Made by a program: the position numbers and the translations under genes | Shown: one piece after another, positions 10,604 to 17,792 of the stretch | How positions within the stretch are numbered: the first letter of the stretch is position 1 | Layout of the letters: every line of letters begins with the position of its first letter | Notes under the pieces: model-generated | What the model saw: only the letters and a program-made list of their open reading frames with translations | Told to the model about the DNA's origin: nothing | Databases searched by the model: none | From: Algisphaera agarilytica | Lineage (GTDB): Bacteria > Planctomycetota > Phycisphaerae > Phycisphaerales > Phycisphaeraceae | DNA length: 64,000 nucleotides | Reading direction: 5' to 3' | Assembly (NCBI RefSeq): GCF_014207595.1 | Contig: NZ_JACHGY010000001.1 | Coordinates: 3,106,836 to 3,170,835 of the forward strand

Positions 10604-10632
10604 TTAGCCCCGGGTCAATGACCCGGGGTGCC
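10604..10632. repeat. Short dispersed hairpin (TTAGCCCCGGG type)
   Basis: The arms CCCCGGGTC and GACCCGGGG surround AAT. Related hairpins, TTAGCC...GACCCC...TGCC at 14226-14254 and TTAGCCCCGGG at 63933-63998, share the TTAGCC start. It lies between mqnA and the sigma-like gene on the minus strand. Confidence 0.6.
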
Positions 10633-10637
10633 ACGGC

Positions 10638-11489
10638 TCACGACTCACTCGAAACGCGTTTCGTGTCCGACACATCCAATGATTCAATCAACCCCAATGA
10701 CTCCAGACGCCCGCGGAAATGCGCGATCGCGTCCAACTCCCGCTCGCCAACTTCAAACCGAAGAATGTTCCCGAGATACTCCGCCGCCATGTCCGCCGGC
10801 CAACCGTGCGTCGCCGCGTAGGTCTGCACAATCTCATCCAGCCGCCCGAGGTTCGCTTTGAGCGTCTCACTCAACACCGTCGGCAACTCGCCGAGCTCGC
10901 CGTCCGCTTTCGCCAGCCAAGTCGCAAACACGAACGGCCGATCTGTGAGGTCATGCCACGCCGCGCCCAAATCCAGCTGATATGGGTACACCGTCGCCGG
11001 CGGCGCGTTCGTCACCACCTTGTCGCCGATTAGCAGCATCGCCTCGGGCGGGTGCGCCGGGTCCACGGGCGTCTGCCCCGCGAGCTGGGCCCGCGTGTCG
11101 TAGTGCACCAGCTCGGGCGTCAGCCCGTAAAGATCATGCAGCAACACCCGCAGCAGCAACACGGACGTATGGCTGTCCGTGTCCGCGTGGATCTTCGTCA
11201 GTTTCTCCATCGGCACCCGGCTGAACAAACGCACCGTCAGCGTCGGCCCCTCACACGCGATCCCGCCCACCGGCACCAGCCGTGTCGCCTCGGGATGGAA
11301 AAAATGGTCCACCACCGAGCACAACGCCAGGTCGACTTCCCCGGACAAGAGCCGCCCGATCAGCCGCGACGGCACCTCCAGCTGCAGCTCGCCCGCCTCC
11401 GCCGGCAGCCCGTGAATAAGCGGCTTGGCGTTGAGGTACGACACGCAGCCGATGCGTTTCGAGTTGGGGGTCGATTCGGCGTCTACCAT
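10638..11489 (-). CDS. mqnA: Chorismate dehydratase (futalosine pathway)
   Basis: 283 aa. It converts chorismate to 3-(1-carboxyvinyl)oxybenzoate, the entry step of the futalosine route to menaquinone. The family start RIGCVSYLNAKPLIHGL and the periplasmic-binding-protein-like fold motifs are clear: VPSRLIGRLLSGEVDLALCS near residues 39-58, LIGDKV, and DLGAAWHDLTDRPFVFATW. The N-terminus carries about 10 extra residues. No other mqn gene is in the window. A perfect TATAAT 8 nt upstream of the ATG, with no Shine-Dalgarno sequence, suggests a leaderless message. Confidence 0.93.
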   Translation of the reverse strand: MVDAESTPNSKRIGCVSYLNAKPLIHGLPAEAGELQLEVPSRLIGRLLSGEVDLALCSVVDHFFHPEATRLVPVGGIACEGPTLTVRLFSRVPMEKLTKIHADTDSHTSVLLLRVLLHDLYGLTPELVHYDTRAQLAGQTPVDPAHPPEAMLLIGDKVVTNAPPATVYPYQLDLGAAWHDLTDRPFVFATWLAKADGELGELPTVLSETLKANLGRLDEIVQTYAATHGWPADMAAEYLGNILRFEVGERELDAIAHFRGRLESLGLIESLDVSDTKRVSSES

Positions 11490-11497
11490 AGCCTTGA

Positions 11498-11503
11498 ATT
11501 ATA
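11498..11503 (-). promoter_or_regulatory. -10 box for mqnA (likely leaderless)
   Basis: TATAAT on the minus strand, 8 nt upstream of the ATG. The sequence between has no purine-rich ribosome binding site. No good -35 is seen. Confidence 0.5.
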
Positions 11504-11602
11504 GTTGTGTCCCCGGCGTGTTGACGACATCCACGCGACAAGTCGCGGCGCTTCGATGTTTATTCACCCAATCACCAAATCGCCCCATCACCCAATCATT
11601 AC

Positions 11603-13006
11603 ATGACCCCTCCCGATTCCACCCCCGACGCCCCCGAAGCCATCACCGCCCAGGTCCTGGTCATCGACGACGAGCCCGACCACGCCGAGGTCATGGCCGA
11701 GGCGTTGCGCCGCCTCGGCCACGTCTGCACGCTCGTCCACTCCCTCGACGACGCCAAGGACGAACTCGCCCACGGCAACTTCGACCTCGTCGTCACCGAC
11801 CTCAAGATGGACGCCGAGGACGACGGCATGAACGTCCTTGCCGCCGCCCGCTCCACCCAGCCCAACGCCGAGACCGTCATGGTCACCGCCCACGGCGACG
11901 TCCCCACCGCCAAGGCCGCCATCAAGGGCGGCGCCTTCGACTTCATCGAAAAACCCCTCGACCTCGACGTCTTCCGCACGCTTTGTTCTAACGCGATCAA
12001 CACCGTCTTCCTCCGCGCCCAGAACGACGACCTCCGCGCCCGCCTCGACGACCAGTACGGCTTCGAGGGCATCATCGGCAACTCCCCGCCCATCCGTCAG
12101 CTCATCGCCACGATGAAGCAGATCGCCCCCAGCCCCATTCCCGTGCTCATCACCGGCGAATCCGGCACCGGCAAAGAACTCGTCGCCCAGGCCATCCACA
12201 ACAACTCCAAACGCGCCAAGCGCCAGTTCGCCCCGCTCAACTGCGCGGGCTTGTCGGAGTCCATCCTCGAAGACGAACTCTTCGGCCACGTCCGCGGCGC
12301 GTTCACCGGCGCCGAGAAAGACCGCCAGGGCCGATTCGAATACGCCAACCACGGCACGCTCTTCCTCGACGAAGTCGGCGACATGCCCAAGAGCATGCAG
12401 GCCAAGCTCCTCCGCGTCCTCCAGTCCGGCGAGGTCGTCCGCGTCGGTTCCAACGAGCCGCGCATCGTCGACGTCCGCCTCGTCAGCGCGACCAACCACG
12501 ACCTTGCCGAGCGGGTCAAAGAGGGCGAGTTCCGCGAGGACCTGTACTTCCGCATCAAGGGCGTCGAGCTCAAGCTGCCCGCCCTGCGCGAACGCCGGGA
12601 AGACATCCCGCTGCTGACCCGCCATTTTGTGTCACGCTACGCGAACGAGATGGAAAAGGAAGTCCCCGCGATCGCCGAGGACGTGCAGATGACCTTGATG
12701 CAGTACGACTGGCCCGGCAATGTCCGCCAGCTCATGAACGTCATCCAGAACATGGTCGTCATCGCCGACGGCGACACCCTCGAGCCCCGCCACCTCCCCC
12801 CGGAAGTGTCGCAAGCGACGGCCGGCGGCGAAGGCGACGCGTCCGCCCCGATCAACACCGGCGGCATGTCGCTCGACCAACTCGAAAAACAAGCCATCCG
12901 CGACACCCTCCGCACCACCGGCGGCAACCGCGAACAAGCCGCCAAAATGCTCGGCATCGGCGAACGCACGCTCTACCGGAAGCTCAAAGAGTACGGATTG
13001 AAGTGA
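11603..13006 (+). CDS. NtrC-family sigma-54-dependent response regulator
   Basis: 467 aa in the classical three-part layout. The receiver domain (residues 17-135) has the acidic pocket DDEPD, phospho-acceptor D in VVTDLKMD, T in MVTAHG and K in IEKPLD. The AAA+ domain has Walker A GESGTGKE, the sigma-54 contact loop GAFTGA near residue 232 and the R-finger region. The C-terminal Fis-type HTH reads NREQAAKMLGIGERTLYRKL. It activates sigma-54 promoters when phosphorylated. No histidine kinase is adjacent, so its signal is unknown. The 5' neighbour mqnA is divergent. Confidence 0.92.
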   Translation: MTPPDSTPDAPEAITAQVLVIDDEPDHAEVMAEALRRLGHVCTLVHSLDDAKDELAHGNFDLVVTDLKMDAEDDGMNVLAAARSTQPNAETVMVTAHGDVPTAKAAIKGGAFDFIEKPLDLDVFRTLCSNAINTVFLRAQNDDLRARLDDQYGFEGIIGNSPPIRQLIATMKQIAPSPIPVLITGESGTGKELVAQAIHNNSKRAKRQFAPLNCAGLSESILEDELFGHVRGAFTGAEKDRQGRFEYANHGTLFLDEVGDMPKSMQAKLLRVLQSGEVVRVGSNEPRIVDVRLVSATNHDLAERVKEGEFREDLYFRIKGVELKLPALRERREDIPLLTRHFVSRYANEMEKEVPAIAEDVQMTLMQYDWPGNVRQLMNVIQNMVVIADGDTLEPRHLPPEVSQATAGGEGDASAPINTGGMSLDQLEKQAIRDTLRTTGGNREQAAKMLGIGERTLYRKLKEYGLK

Positions 13007-13014
13007 GGTGATCT

Positions 13015-13707
13015 ATGCCGACATCACACCGACTATCGTTTCGCCCTGCTAAGAAACCAATCTCAGAATTAATCGATAAGTTTGGGGGGCAGCCGGTCTG
13101 GCTGGAACAGCCCGAGTGGCCACTTAGCCGTTCCACCGGGAAGCCGATGCAATTTATCGGGCAGTTCAGTTTGCAGCGAATCGAAGGCTACCAAGGCACA
13201 GCGCAATTCGCCTATCTCTTTATGAGTGATGATGGTGATGAATACATTGATGGGACTTGGGAGCCCGAGGGTGGCGAAAACTGCCTGTTGCTTCAGCCAG
13301 GGAATATTGCTTCGGTTACCACCAATCCAATTGAGAATGGGCCAGGTCTCTATGCCATGAAAAAGAAATTTGGCCGAAAGCGACTCTCGCCTGTTTCGTG
13401 TGAGTTCCACGTTGATCACACTTCGATATCCGAGCCCGAATTTCTGTCTCAAGATCAGTTATTGAAAATGGATGACGCCGACGGCGACCGATACGTCGAT
13501 GCGACATCTGGTAATAAGATTGGAGGGGTTCCGGGATTCTTGCAGAATGATGAGTTTCCTTCGGAGCCAGCCATAGACTGGCTCCTCGCGCTTCAGCTTG
13601 ATTCTGGCAGCGTCCCTTTTCATATCAATTTCGGGGATGCTGGCATCGGTTACGCTTTCGTGAAGGCCGATGGTTCAGACGCTCGTTTTCTTTGGCAGTG
13701 CTGCTAG
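13015..13707 (+). CDS. DUF1963 (YwqG-like) protein
   Basis: 230 aa. The start GGQPVWLEQPEWPLS is the typical GGxPxWxxxxxWP signature of DUF1963, followed by MQFIGQFSL and the C-terminal LQLDS...FGDAGIGYAFV block. The domain is common in stand-alone bacterial proteins of unknown function. ATG 13015 has GAGGTG at 13005-13010, overlapping the stop of the regulator gene, so it is probably cotranscribed. By eye its codon use is less GC-rich than its neighbours, compatible with transfer, but I did not compute this. It overlaps the ispF frame at its 3' end. Confidence 0.8.
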   Translation: MPTSHRLSFRPAKKPISELIDKFGGQPVWLEQPEWPLSRSTGKPMQFIGQFSLQRIEGYQGTAQFAYLFMSDDGDEYIDGTWEPEGGENCLLLQPGNIASVTTNPIENGPGLYAMKKKFGRKRLSPVSCEFHVDHTSISEPEFLSQDQLLKMDDADGDRYVDATSGNKIGGVPGFLQNDEFPSEPAIDWLLALQLDSGSVPFHINFGDAGIGYAFVKADGSDARFLWQCC

Positions 13708-14221
13708 ACACGCGTTCAGGAGAATTCCAATCAGTAGACATCCCCGAATCGGCCACGGCTTTGATCTGCACCGCCTTGAAGAAGGCTTGCCCCTTATCGT
13801 CGGTGGCGTTGAGCTGGAACACGACCGCGGGTGTGCTGCGCATTCGGATGGGGATGTGGTTTATCACGCGGTAACGGATGCGATCCTCGGGGCGCTCGGG
13901 CTGGACGACATCGGGCAGCTCTTTCCCGACAACGACCCGCAGTGGAAGGGCGCCGACTCGTCGGTGTTTGTCCGCGAAGCGGTGCTGCGGATGGACGGGG
14001 CGGGGTATGACATCGGCAATCTCGACATCACGGTCATCCTGCAGAAACCCAAGCTCAGCCCCCACAAAGCCGCGATGCACGCCAACCTCGCCGAGCTGTT
14101 GCATTGCGAGGCGTCGCGCATCAACCTCAAGGGCAAGACCCACGAGAAGGTGGATGCCCTGGGTGAAAACCGTGCGATCGCGTGTCACGTCGTGGTGTTG
14201 CTCGTCCCCACCGAATCCTAA
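13670..14221 (+). CDS. ispF: 2-C-methyl-D-erythritol 2,4-cyclodiphosphate synthase
   Basis: Fifth enzyme of the MEP isoprenoid pathway. RIGHGFDLHRL carries the metal ligands D and H, and AAHSDGDVVYHAVTDAILGA the third His; LFPDNDPQWKGADS and GYDIGNLDITVILQKPKL are conserved. The body matches IspF of about 157 residues, but the only in-frame ATG (13670) adds about 26 non-conserved residues and overlaps the upstream gene by 38 nt. A Shine-Dalgarno AGGAG (13718-13722) precedes an in-frame ATC at 13730, which would give the expected N-terminus. The true start is therefore uncertain. Confidence 0.93.
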   Translation: MVQTLVFFGSAARHAFRRIPISRHPRIGHGFDLHRLEEGLPLIVGGVELEHDRGCAAHSDGDVVYHAVTDAILGALGLDDIGQLFPDNDPQWKGADSSVFVREAVLRMDGAGYDIGNLDITVILQKPKLSPHKAAMHANLAELLHCEASRINLKGKTHEKVDALGENRAIACHVVVLLVPTES

Positions 14222-14225
14222 AACT

Positions 14226-14254
14226 TTAGCCGGGGGGCAATGACCCCATGTGCC
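14226..14254. repeat. Short dispersed hairpin (TTAGCC...TGCC)
   Basis: Relative of the elements at 10604-10632 and 63933-63998; the arms GGGG and CCCC flank CAATGA. It lies just after ispF. The rest of the ~195-bp gap shows nothing further that I can name. Confidence 0.5.
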
Positions 14255-14416
14255 GCGGCTGGAACGTCCATTGTTGTGCGCACAAGATGATGCGTGCGAT
14301 GCAGGAAGTGACGCGGCTGGAAAAAACTTTTTCGCCTTGTTTTTGTGGTGGTTTGACACGCTGGGGCCGTGAAACGAACCGGGGGTGCGCACCGGGGATT
14401 CGCCGCGCCCCCAGGT

Positions 14417-16039
14417 ATGGGCGACAACACTTTTACATCCGATCAACACGTAGGGTGGGCATTGCCCACCGGGGCCATTTCTGAGAACGCGGCGGTGGAC
14501 GGTGCCCACCCTACGGATCCGCGGGAGGCGGAGCTGTTGGAGGTCATGCTTGGCGGGGTGGAGGACGTGGCGAACACGGCCAAGCGATTGGGGATGTCGC
14601 CGGCGCAGATCGCCAAGTGGGCGGGGTCGCTGGAAACGCGGCGGGCGGTGGCGGGGGTGCGGGTGTTGGCGGAGCTGCAGGCGCAGCTGGCGCTGTCGCG
14701 GCTGCGGGTGTATGCGGTGAATCGGTTGGGGAAGTTGGCGCTCGACGATGAGGTGCCGGTGGAGACGGGGCGGAAGGCGGCGCAGGCGTTGTTGTGCGTG
14801 GACATGGATCGCGTGGCGGGGCGGGTGCCGGACGCGGGGGATGCGGAGGAGTTTGGGGTGGAGCAGGAGTTGGCGTCGCTGCGGGCGGCGTTGTTTGGGG
14901 AGCCGGAAGAAGAGGGTGGAGGTGAGCGACCTGCGGGGGGTGATCACGATCCCGATGACGACGGGCCGGGTGGCGGTGGTGGTTCGGACCCCTCCCCCGC
15001 CGGGGGAGGTGGCCCGCGCAGCGGGTCGGTGGGGGAAGGTGGTGTTGGAGTTGGCGGGGGCGTGGATCAGTCGCCGAAGTTGACGAGTGATCCGAGTGCC
15101 CTCACCCCAACCCTCTCCCGGGGGGAGAGGGAGCAAGACCGATCTGAGGCTGCCCCCCAATGTGAGAGGGGGCCAAGGCAGGAAGGCACTGGCTCAGCAC
15201 GGCCGGGCGGGGATGCCGATGGCGGTGGTGTGGTCGGGGATGTCGGTGACGGCGACGGCCCCGGCGCCGACGATGCAGTGTTGGCCGAGGGTGACGCCGG
15301 GCAGGATCTTGGCGCCGACGCCGACGAGGGTGCGTTCGTGGACGGTGACGCGGCCGGCGAGGGCGGCTTTGGGGGCGAGGTGGACCGCGGGGCCGACGGT
15401 GCAGTGGTGCTCGACCACGGCACCGGAGTTGATGATGACCGCGTCGCCGAGGGTGGCGTGGGTGTTGACCACCGCGAGGGGGCCGACGTAGACGCTTTCG
15501 CCGAGGGTCGCGCCGGGGCTGATCACGGCCGAGGGGTGGATGACGTTGGTGAACGTTCGGCCCTCGGCGCGGAGGCGTTTGAGGATGGCCAGCCGGGTGG
15601 CGTTGTCGCCGATGGCGACGATGAACTGGGCGTCGGCCAGGCGGGGGTCGTCCGGGGCGAGGAGGTTGGGGATCGACGGGTCGTCGTCGAGGTGGCCCAG
15701 GACCTGTCGGCCCGCGACCTGGGCGGTGTCGGCGACGACCGTGCCGTGGTCGCCGGCACCGACAATGACGAGCGGCGGGGTGGGATTGGCGGACTGGATC
15801 ATGATCGGCGGGTCAGCTTGAGGGCGGGGCAGCGGGTGGATCGGGGGCGGGCTCGGCGGCACCGCGGGAGGCGTCTTTCGGCGGGGCGAAACGCTCGGCC
15901 AGGTTCGCGTCCCACGCCTTGTCGGTCGGAAGCAGCGGCGTGTCGTGGAACTCGCTCTGGCAACGGTAGCAGACCAGATAACGCTTGGCGTACAGGTAGA
16001 TCAGCAGGTCGAGGCCCAGCACGACCGCGAGCACGATGA
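14417..16039 (+). CDS. HTH-like ORF with repeat-derived ends; 3' limit unreliable
   Basis: Only the centre of this frame looks like a real protein: residues from REAELLEVMLGGVEDVANTA through LGMSPAQIAKWAGSLETRRA look like a helix-turn-helix, followed by helical LALSRLRVYAVNRLGKLA and MDRVAGRVPDAG, to about base 14920. It recalls small phage-terminase/HTH proteins, but no phage context exists. The start region encodes a dispersed repeat (14449-14515) and the end runs through two more (14989-15035, 15100-15137). It then continues antisense to the convergent acyltransferase gene, which is surely not coding. A GTG at 14922 opens a second overlapping frame to 15083. A frameshift or a repeat-disrupted gene is likely. 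Confidence 0.35.
   Translation: MGDNTFTSDQHVGWALPTGAISENAAVDGAHPTDPREAELLEVMLGGVEDVANTAKRLGMSPAQIAKWAGSLETRRAVAGVRVLAELQAQLALSRLRVYAVNRLGKLALDDEVPVETGRKAAQALLCVDMDRVAGRVPDAGDAEEFGVEQELASLRAALFGEPEEEGGGERPAGGDHDPDDDGPGGGGGSDPSPAGGGGPRSGSVGEGGVGVGGGVDQSPKLTSDPSALTPTLSRGEREQDRSEAAPQCERGPRQEGTGSARPGGDADGGGVVGDVGDGDGPGADDAVLAEGDAGQDLGADADEGAFVDGDAAGEGGFGGEVDRGADGAVVLDHGTGVDDDRVAEGGVGVDHREGADVDAFAEGRAGADHGRGVDDVGERSALGAEAFEDGQPGGVVADGDDELGVGQAGVVRGEEVGDRRVVVEVAQDLSARDLGGVGDDRAVVAGTDNDERRGGIGGLDHDRRVSLRAGQRVDRGRARRHRGRRLSAGRNARPGSRPTPCRSEAAACRGTRSGNGSRPDNAWRTGRSAGRGPARPRAR
14449..14515. repeat. Dispersed inverted repeat (GTAGGGTGGGC type)
   Basis: GTAGGGTGGGCATTGCCCACC at the left end (two short arms) is answered by GGTGCCCACCCTAC at the right end, with a ~35-bp spacer. 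It lies in the 5' part of the HTH-like ORF and is translated there as WALPTG...GAHPT. Confidence 0.7.
14989..15137. repeat. Two dispersed GC-rich repeats in tandem
   Basis: 14989-15035 matches 8941-8987. 15100-15137 (CCCTCACCCCAACCCTCTCCC then GGGGGGAGAGGG) is an inverted-repeat element related to 9031-9057. Together they make up the low-complexity 3' part of the HTH-like ORF. Confidence 0.65.
15194..15802 (-). CDS. NeuD/PglD-type sugar O- or N-acyltransferase
   Basis: 202 aa. The N-terminal Rossmann-like nucleotide-sugar domain (LVIVGAGDHGTVVADTA) is followed by a left-handed beta-helix of hexapeptide repeats (VIHPSAVISPGATLG, IINSGAVVEHHCTVG, TVHERTLVGVGAKILPG). It closes with VGAGAVAVTDIPDHTTAIG, as in PglD and NeuD, which use acetyl-CoA to acylate UDP-amino sugars or sialic acid. 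The catalytic His of the family corresponds to H in VVEHHCTVG. ATG 15802 is preferred because it lies 10 nt after the upstream stop. Likely role: surface glycan decoration. Confidence 0.88.
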   Translation of the reverse strand: MIQSANPTPPLVIVGAGDHGTVVADTAQVAGRQVLGHLDDDPSIPNLLAPDDPRLADAQFIVAIGDNATRLAILKRLRAEGRTFTNVIHPSAVISPGATLGESVYVGPLAVVNTHATLGDAVIINSGAVVEHHCTVGPAVHLAPKAALAGRVTVHERTLVGVGAKILPGVTLGQHCIVGAGAVAVTDIPDHTTAIGIPARPC

Positions 16040-16328
16040 GTGCGGGGGTCGAGAGCCCGAAGCCGTAGAAGACCATGGCGATCACCGCGGCGGCAACGAT
16101 CAGGGCGAACACGGTGAGCTGCGGCACGTTTTTCTTGAGGTAGAACTCCGGGCACCCGCACACTGGGCAGTGGCGGAGGTTGCCCTTGTCGTCGAGGGCT
16201 TTGTCCCAGTCCAGCGAGATCGCCGGGCCGCGGCCGTCGGTGGCTTTGACGACGGTGGGCGGGTTGGCGGGGTCGACGTGGACCGTCAGCCGGGGGTTGC
16301 CCTGGTTGTCTTTGATGTCTATCCGCAC
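15813..16328 (-). CDS. Membrane protein with a split zinc ribbon
   Basis: 171 aa from GTG 16328. The N-terminal ~50 residues form a beta-rich cytosolic segment. A CPVCGCPEFY pair, two adjacent hydrophobic helices (VFALIVAAAVIAMVFYGFGL; LIVLAVVLGLDLLIYLYA) and a second pair CYRCQSEFHDT follow. The two CxxC pairs on either side of a transmembrane hairpin would face the same side and could bind one zinc. The C-terminus is Pro/Ala-rich and disordered. Function unknown. It precedes the acyltransferase gene by 10 nt. Confidence 0.7.
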   Translation of the reverse strand: MRIDIKDNQGNPRLTVHVDPANPPTVVKATDGRGPAISLDWDKALDDKGNLRHCPVCGCPEFYLKKNVPQLTVFALIVAAAVIAMVFYGFGLSTPALIVLAVVLGLDLLIYLYAKRYLVCYRCQSEFHDTPLLPTDKAWDANLAERFAPPKDASRGAAEPAPDPPAAPPSS

Positions 16329-16380
16329 GTCGGGGTCTCAGCGGTAGAAGAAAACGCGATCGGTTCGATAGGATGATCGG

Positions 16381-17205
16381 ATGGAACAAGACATGTACGA
16401 CAATGATAGTCCGATTCGCCTGACCCGCCAGCAGTCGCGAGCGGTGGATCGATACGCGATCGAGGAACTCGGGATCCCGGGCGTGGTGCTGATGGAGAAC
16501 GCGGGGATCAACGCGGCGGGAGCGGTGTTCGATCTGCTGCGGGACGCGTTTGAGTTTGAGGTGGACGAGGAGAACGCGCGGATCGCCATCGTGTGTGGCG
16601 GCGGGAACAACGGCGGGGACGGGTATGTGGTGGCGCGGCAGCTGAAGTGTTGGGGGATGTCGCCGGTGGTATACGCGGTGAAGCCAGTGGGGGAGCTGAC
16701 GGGCGATGCGAAGGTGATGGCGGACGCGTGGGTTAGTGTGGGCGGGTCGGTGGTGGAGGCGTCGGAGGAGGCCGCGGTCGAGCGGGTTTCTGGAGAGTGG
16801 CAAGTGGCTCACGTGGTGGTGGATGCGCTGCTGGGCACGGGGTACGGCGTTGAGAAGGGCGGCCTGCGGGGCGCGACGGCCGCGGCGGTGCGGGCGATGG
16901 CGGGGTTGGTGGAGGAGGATTCGGACGGCGGGGCGGAGTTCCGTGGGCGGATCGTGTCGCTGGATGTGCCCTCGGGGATGGACGCGGACACCGGCGAGGT
17001 GGCGGGTGGTACGGGTGGAGGAGCTTCCGGGGGAGCGGTGCGGGCAGACCAGACCATCACGTTCGTGGCCGAGAAGGTGGGATTTGGGGTGGCGGGAGCC
17101 GAAAAGTGGCTCGGTCGGGTGGTGACGGCGGATATCGGGCTGCCGTGGGATGTGGTCGAGGCGGCCTTGGCGGGGCTGGAGGGCGGCCCGGGAGGTGGGG
17201 CTTGA
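16381..17205 (+). CDS. nnrE: NAD(P)H-hydrate epimerase
   Basis: 274 aa, YjeF N-terminal domain only. It epimerises R- and S-NAD(P)HX, damaged forms of NAD(P)H. Visible: VDRYAIEELGIPGVVLMENA, the nucleotide-binding CGGGNNGGDGYVVARQL, VDALLGTGYG and the K+-site region VSLDVPSGMDADTGE. The partner dehydratase domain (NnrD), fused in many bacteria, is absent here. It is divergent from the zinc-ribbon gene. TAGGAT ends 6 nt before the ATG and could be a -10 box, an AGGA ribosome site, or both. Confidence 0.9.
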   Translation: MEQDMYDNDSPIRLTRQQSRAVDRYAIEELGIPGVVLMENAGINAAGAVFDLLRDAFEFEVDEENARIAIVCGGGNNGGDGYVVARQLKCWGMSPVVYAVKPVGELTGDAKVMADAWVSVGGSVVEASEEAAVERVSGEWQVAHVVVDALLGTGYGVEKGGLRGATAAAVRAMAGLVEEDSDGGAEFRGRIVSLDVPSGMDADTGEVAGGTGGGASGGAVRADQTITFVAEKVGFGVAGAEKWLGRVVTADIGLPWDVVEAALAGLEGGPGGGA

Positions 17206-17230
17206 CCCAGAGCAGCGGATTTGGCACACT
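17202..17230 (+). promoter_or_regulatory. Candidate promoter for the small basic protein gene
   Basis: TTGACC, 17 nt, CACACT. The -35 is strong and the -10 is weak. It overlaps the end of nnrE and would give a ~50-nt leader. Confidence 0.4.
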
Positions 17231-17286
17231 ATGCGGCTCGACACCGCCCAGCGACCTTTCGCGGGGCCTATCCCGGAACACCGACC

Positions 17287-17619
17287 ATGAGCGCCATCAA
17301 CGAACTCGCCACCGGCACCAAGATCAACGTCAAGATCGTCAAGCAGCCCACCTCGGCCGCCGCGTCCAAGACGCTGGTCCGTCTCCTGAGCAAAGACCCC
17401 GCCGTGATCGCCGAGAACAAGCGTCACGCCAAGATCCGCAATAAGTCGCAGTGGATGTCCACTCGTGGCGGCCGTTGGCGTATCTGGGAATCGCGTCTGG
17501 CCAAGCAGCACCCGGTCAAGGGTGCCCTGGGCGAAGAAGGCACCATCGTGGCCAGCTACGACGTGCTCAAGGACCTGCCCAGCGTCGAGCGCTTCGTCGA
17601 AGTGACCGCGGTCAACTAA
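17287..17619 (+). CDS. Small basic conserved-looking protein, function unknown
   Basis: 110 aa from ATG 17287. Lys/Arg-rich, without signal peptide or membrane segment. The pattern INVKIVKQPTSAAASKTL, then KDPAVIAENKR and STRGGRWRIWESRLAK, ends in a compact beta-like part (GTIVASYDVLKDLPSVERFV). It resembles a small nucleic-acid-binding protein in composition. I considered ribosomal protein bL28 but the sequence does not fit. It has its own promoter candidate and a strong intrinsic terminator, so it is a monocistronic and probably well-expressed gene. Confidence 0.7.
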   Translation: MSAINELATGTKINVKIVKQPTSAAASKTLVRLLSKDPAVIAENKRHAKIRNKSQWMSTRGGRWRIWESRLAKQHPVKGALGEEGTIVASYDVLKDLPSVERFVEVTAVN

Positions 17620-17681
17620 AACAGAACACACACGTTCAGGGGCCAGCCCACCGGCTGGAGACGAACGAAAGTAGTGCGATC

Positions 17682-17723
17682 GCCGAGGTACCCCGGAGGA
17701 GGGATACCTCGGCGGTTGTTTTA
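17682..17723 (+). terminator. Intrinsic terminator after the small basic protein gene
   Basis: The 9-bp stem GCCGAGGTA/TACCTCGGC is followed after GG by TTGTTTT. Confidence 0.8.
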
Positions 17724-17757
17724 TGGGTGGCTGGGCAAACCCCGCGATCAACACCCC

Positions 17758-17786
17758 TGCACATCCGCACGCAGACTGGCTAGGAT
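17758..17786 (+). promoter_or_regulatory. Candidate promoter for lipA (possibly leaderless)
   Basis: TGCACA, 17 nt, TAGGAT, then 6 nt to the GTG start. The AGGA within the -10 could alternatively serve as a ribosome site. Confidence 0.4.
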
Positions 17787-17792
17787 AGAAGC

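Noticed and set aside
14417-15193. Phage terminase small subunit and a prophage remnant
   Set aside because: One HTH-like segment resembles it, but no other phage gene, integrase or attachment site is nearby.
17287-17619. Ribosomal protein bL28 as identity of the small basic protein
   Set aside because: Size and charge fit, but the conserved bL28 N-terminus and Gly-containing motifs are absent.
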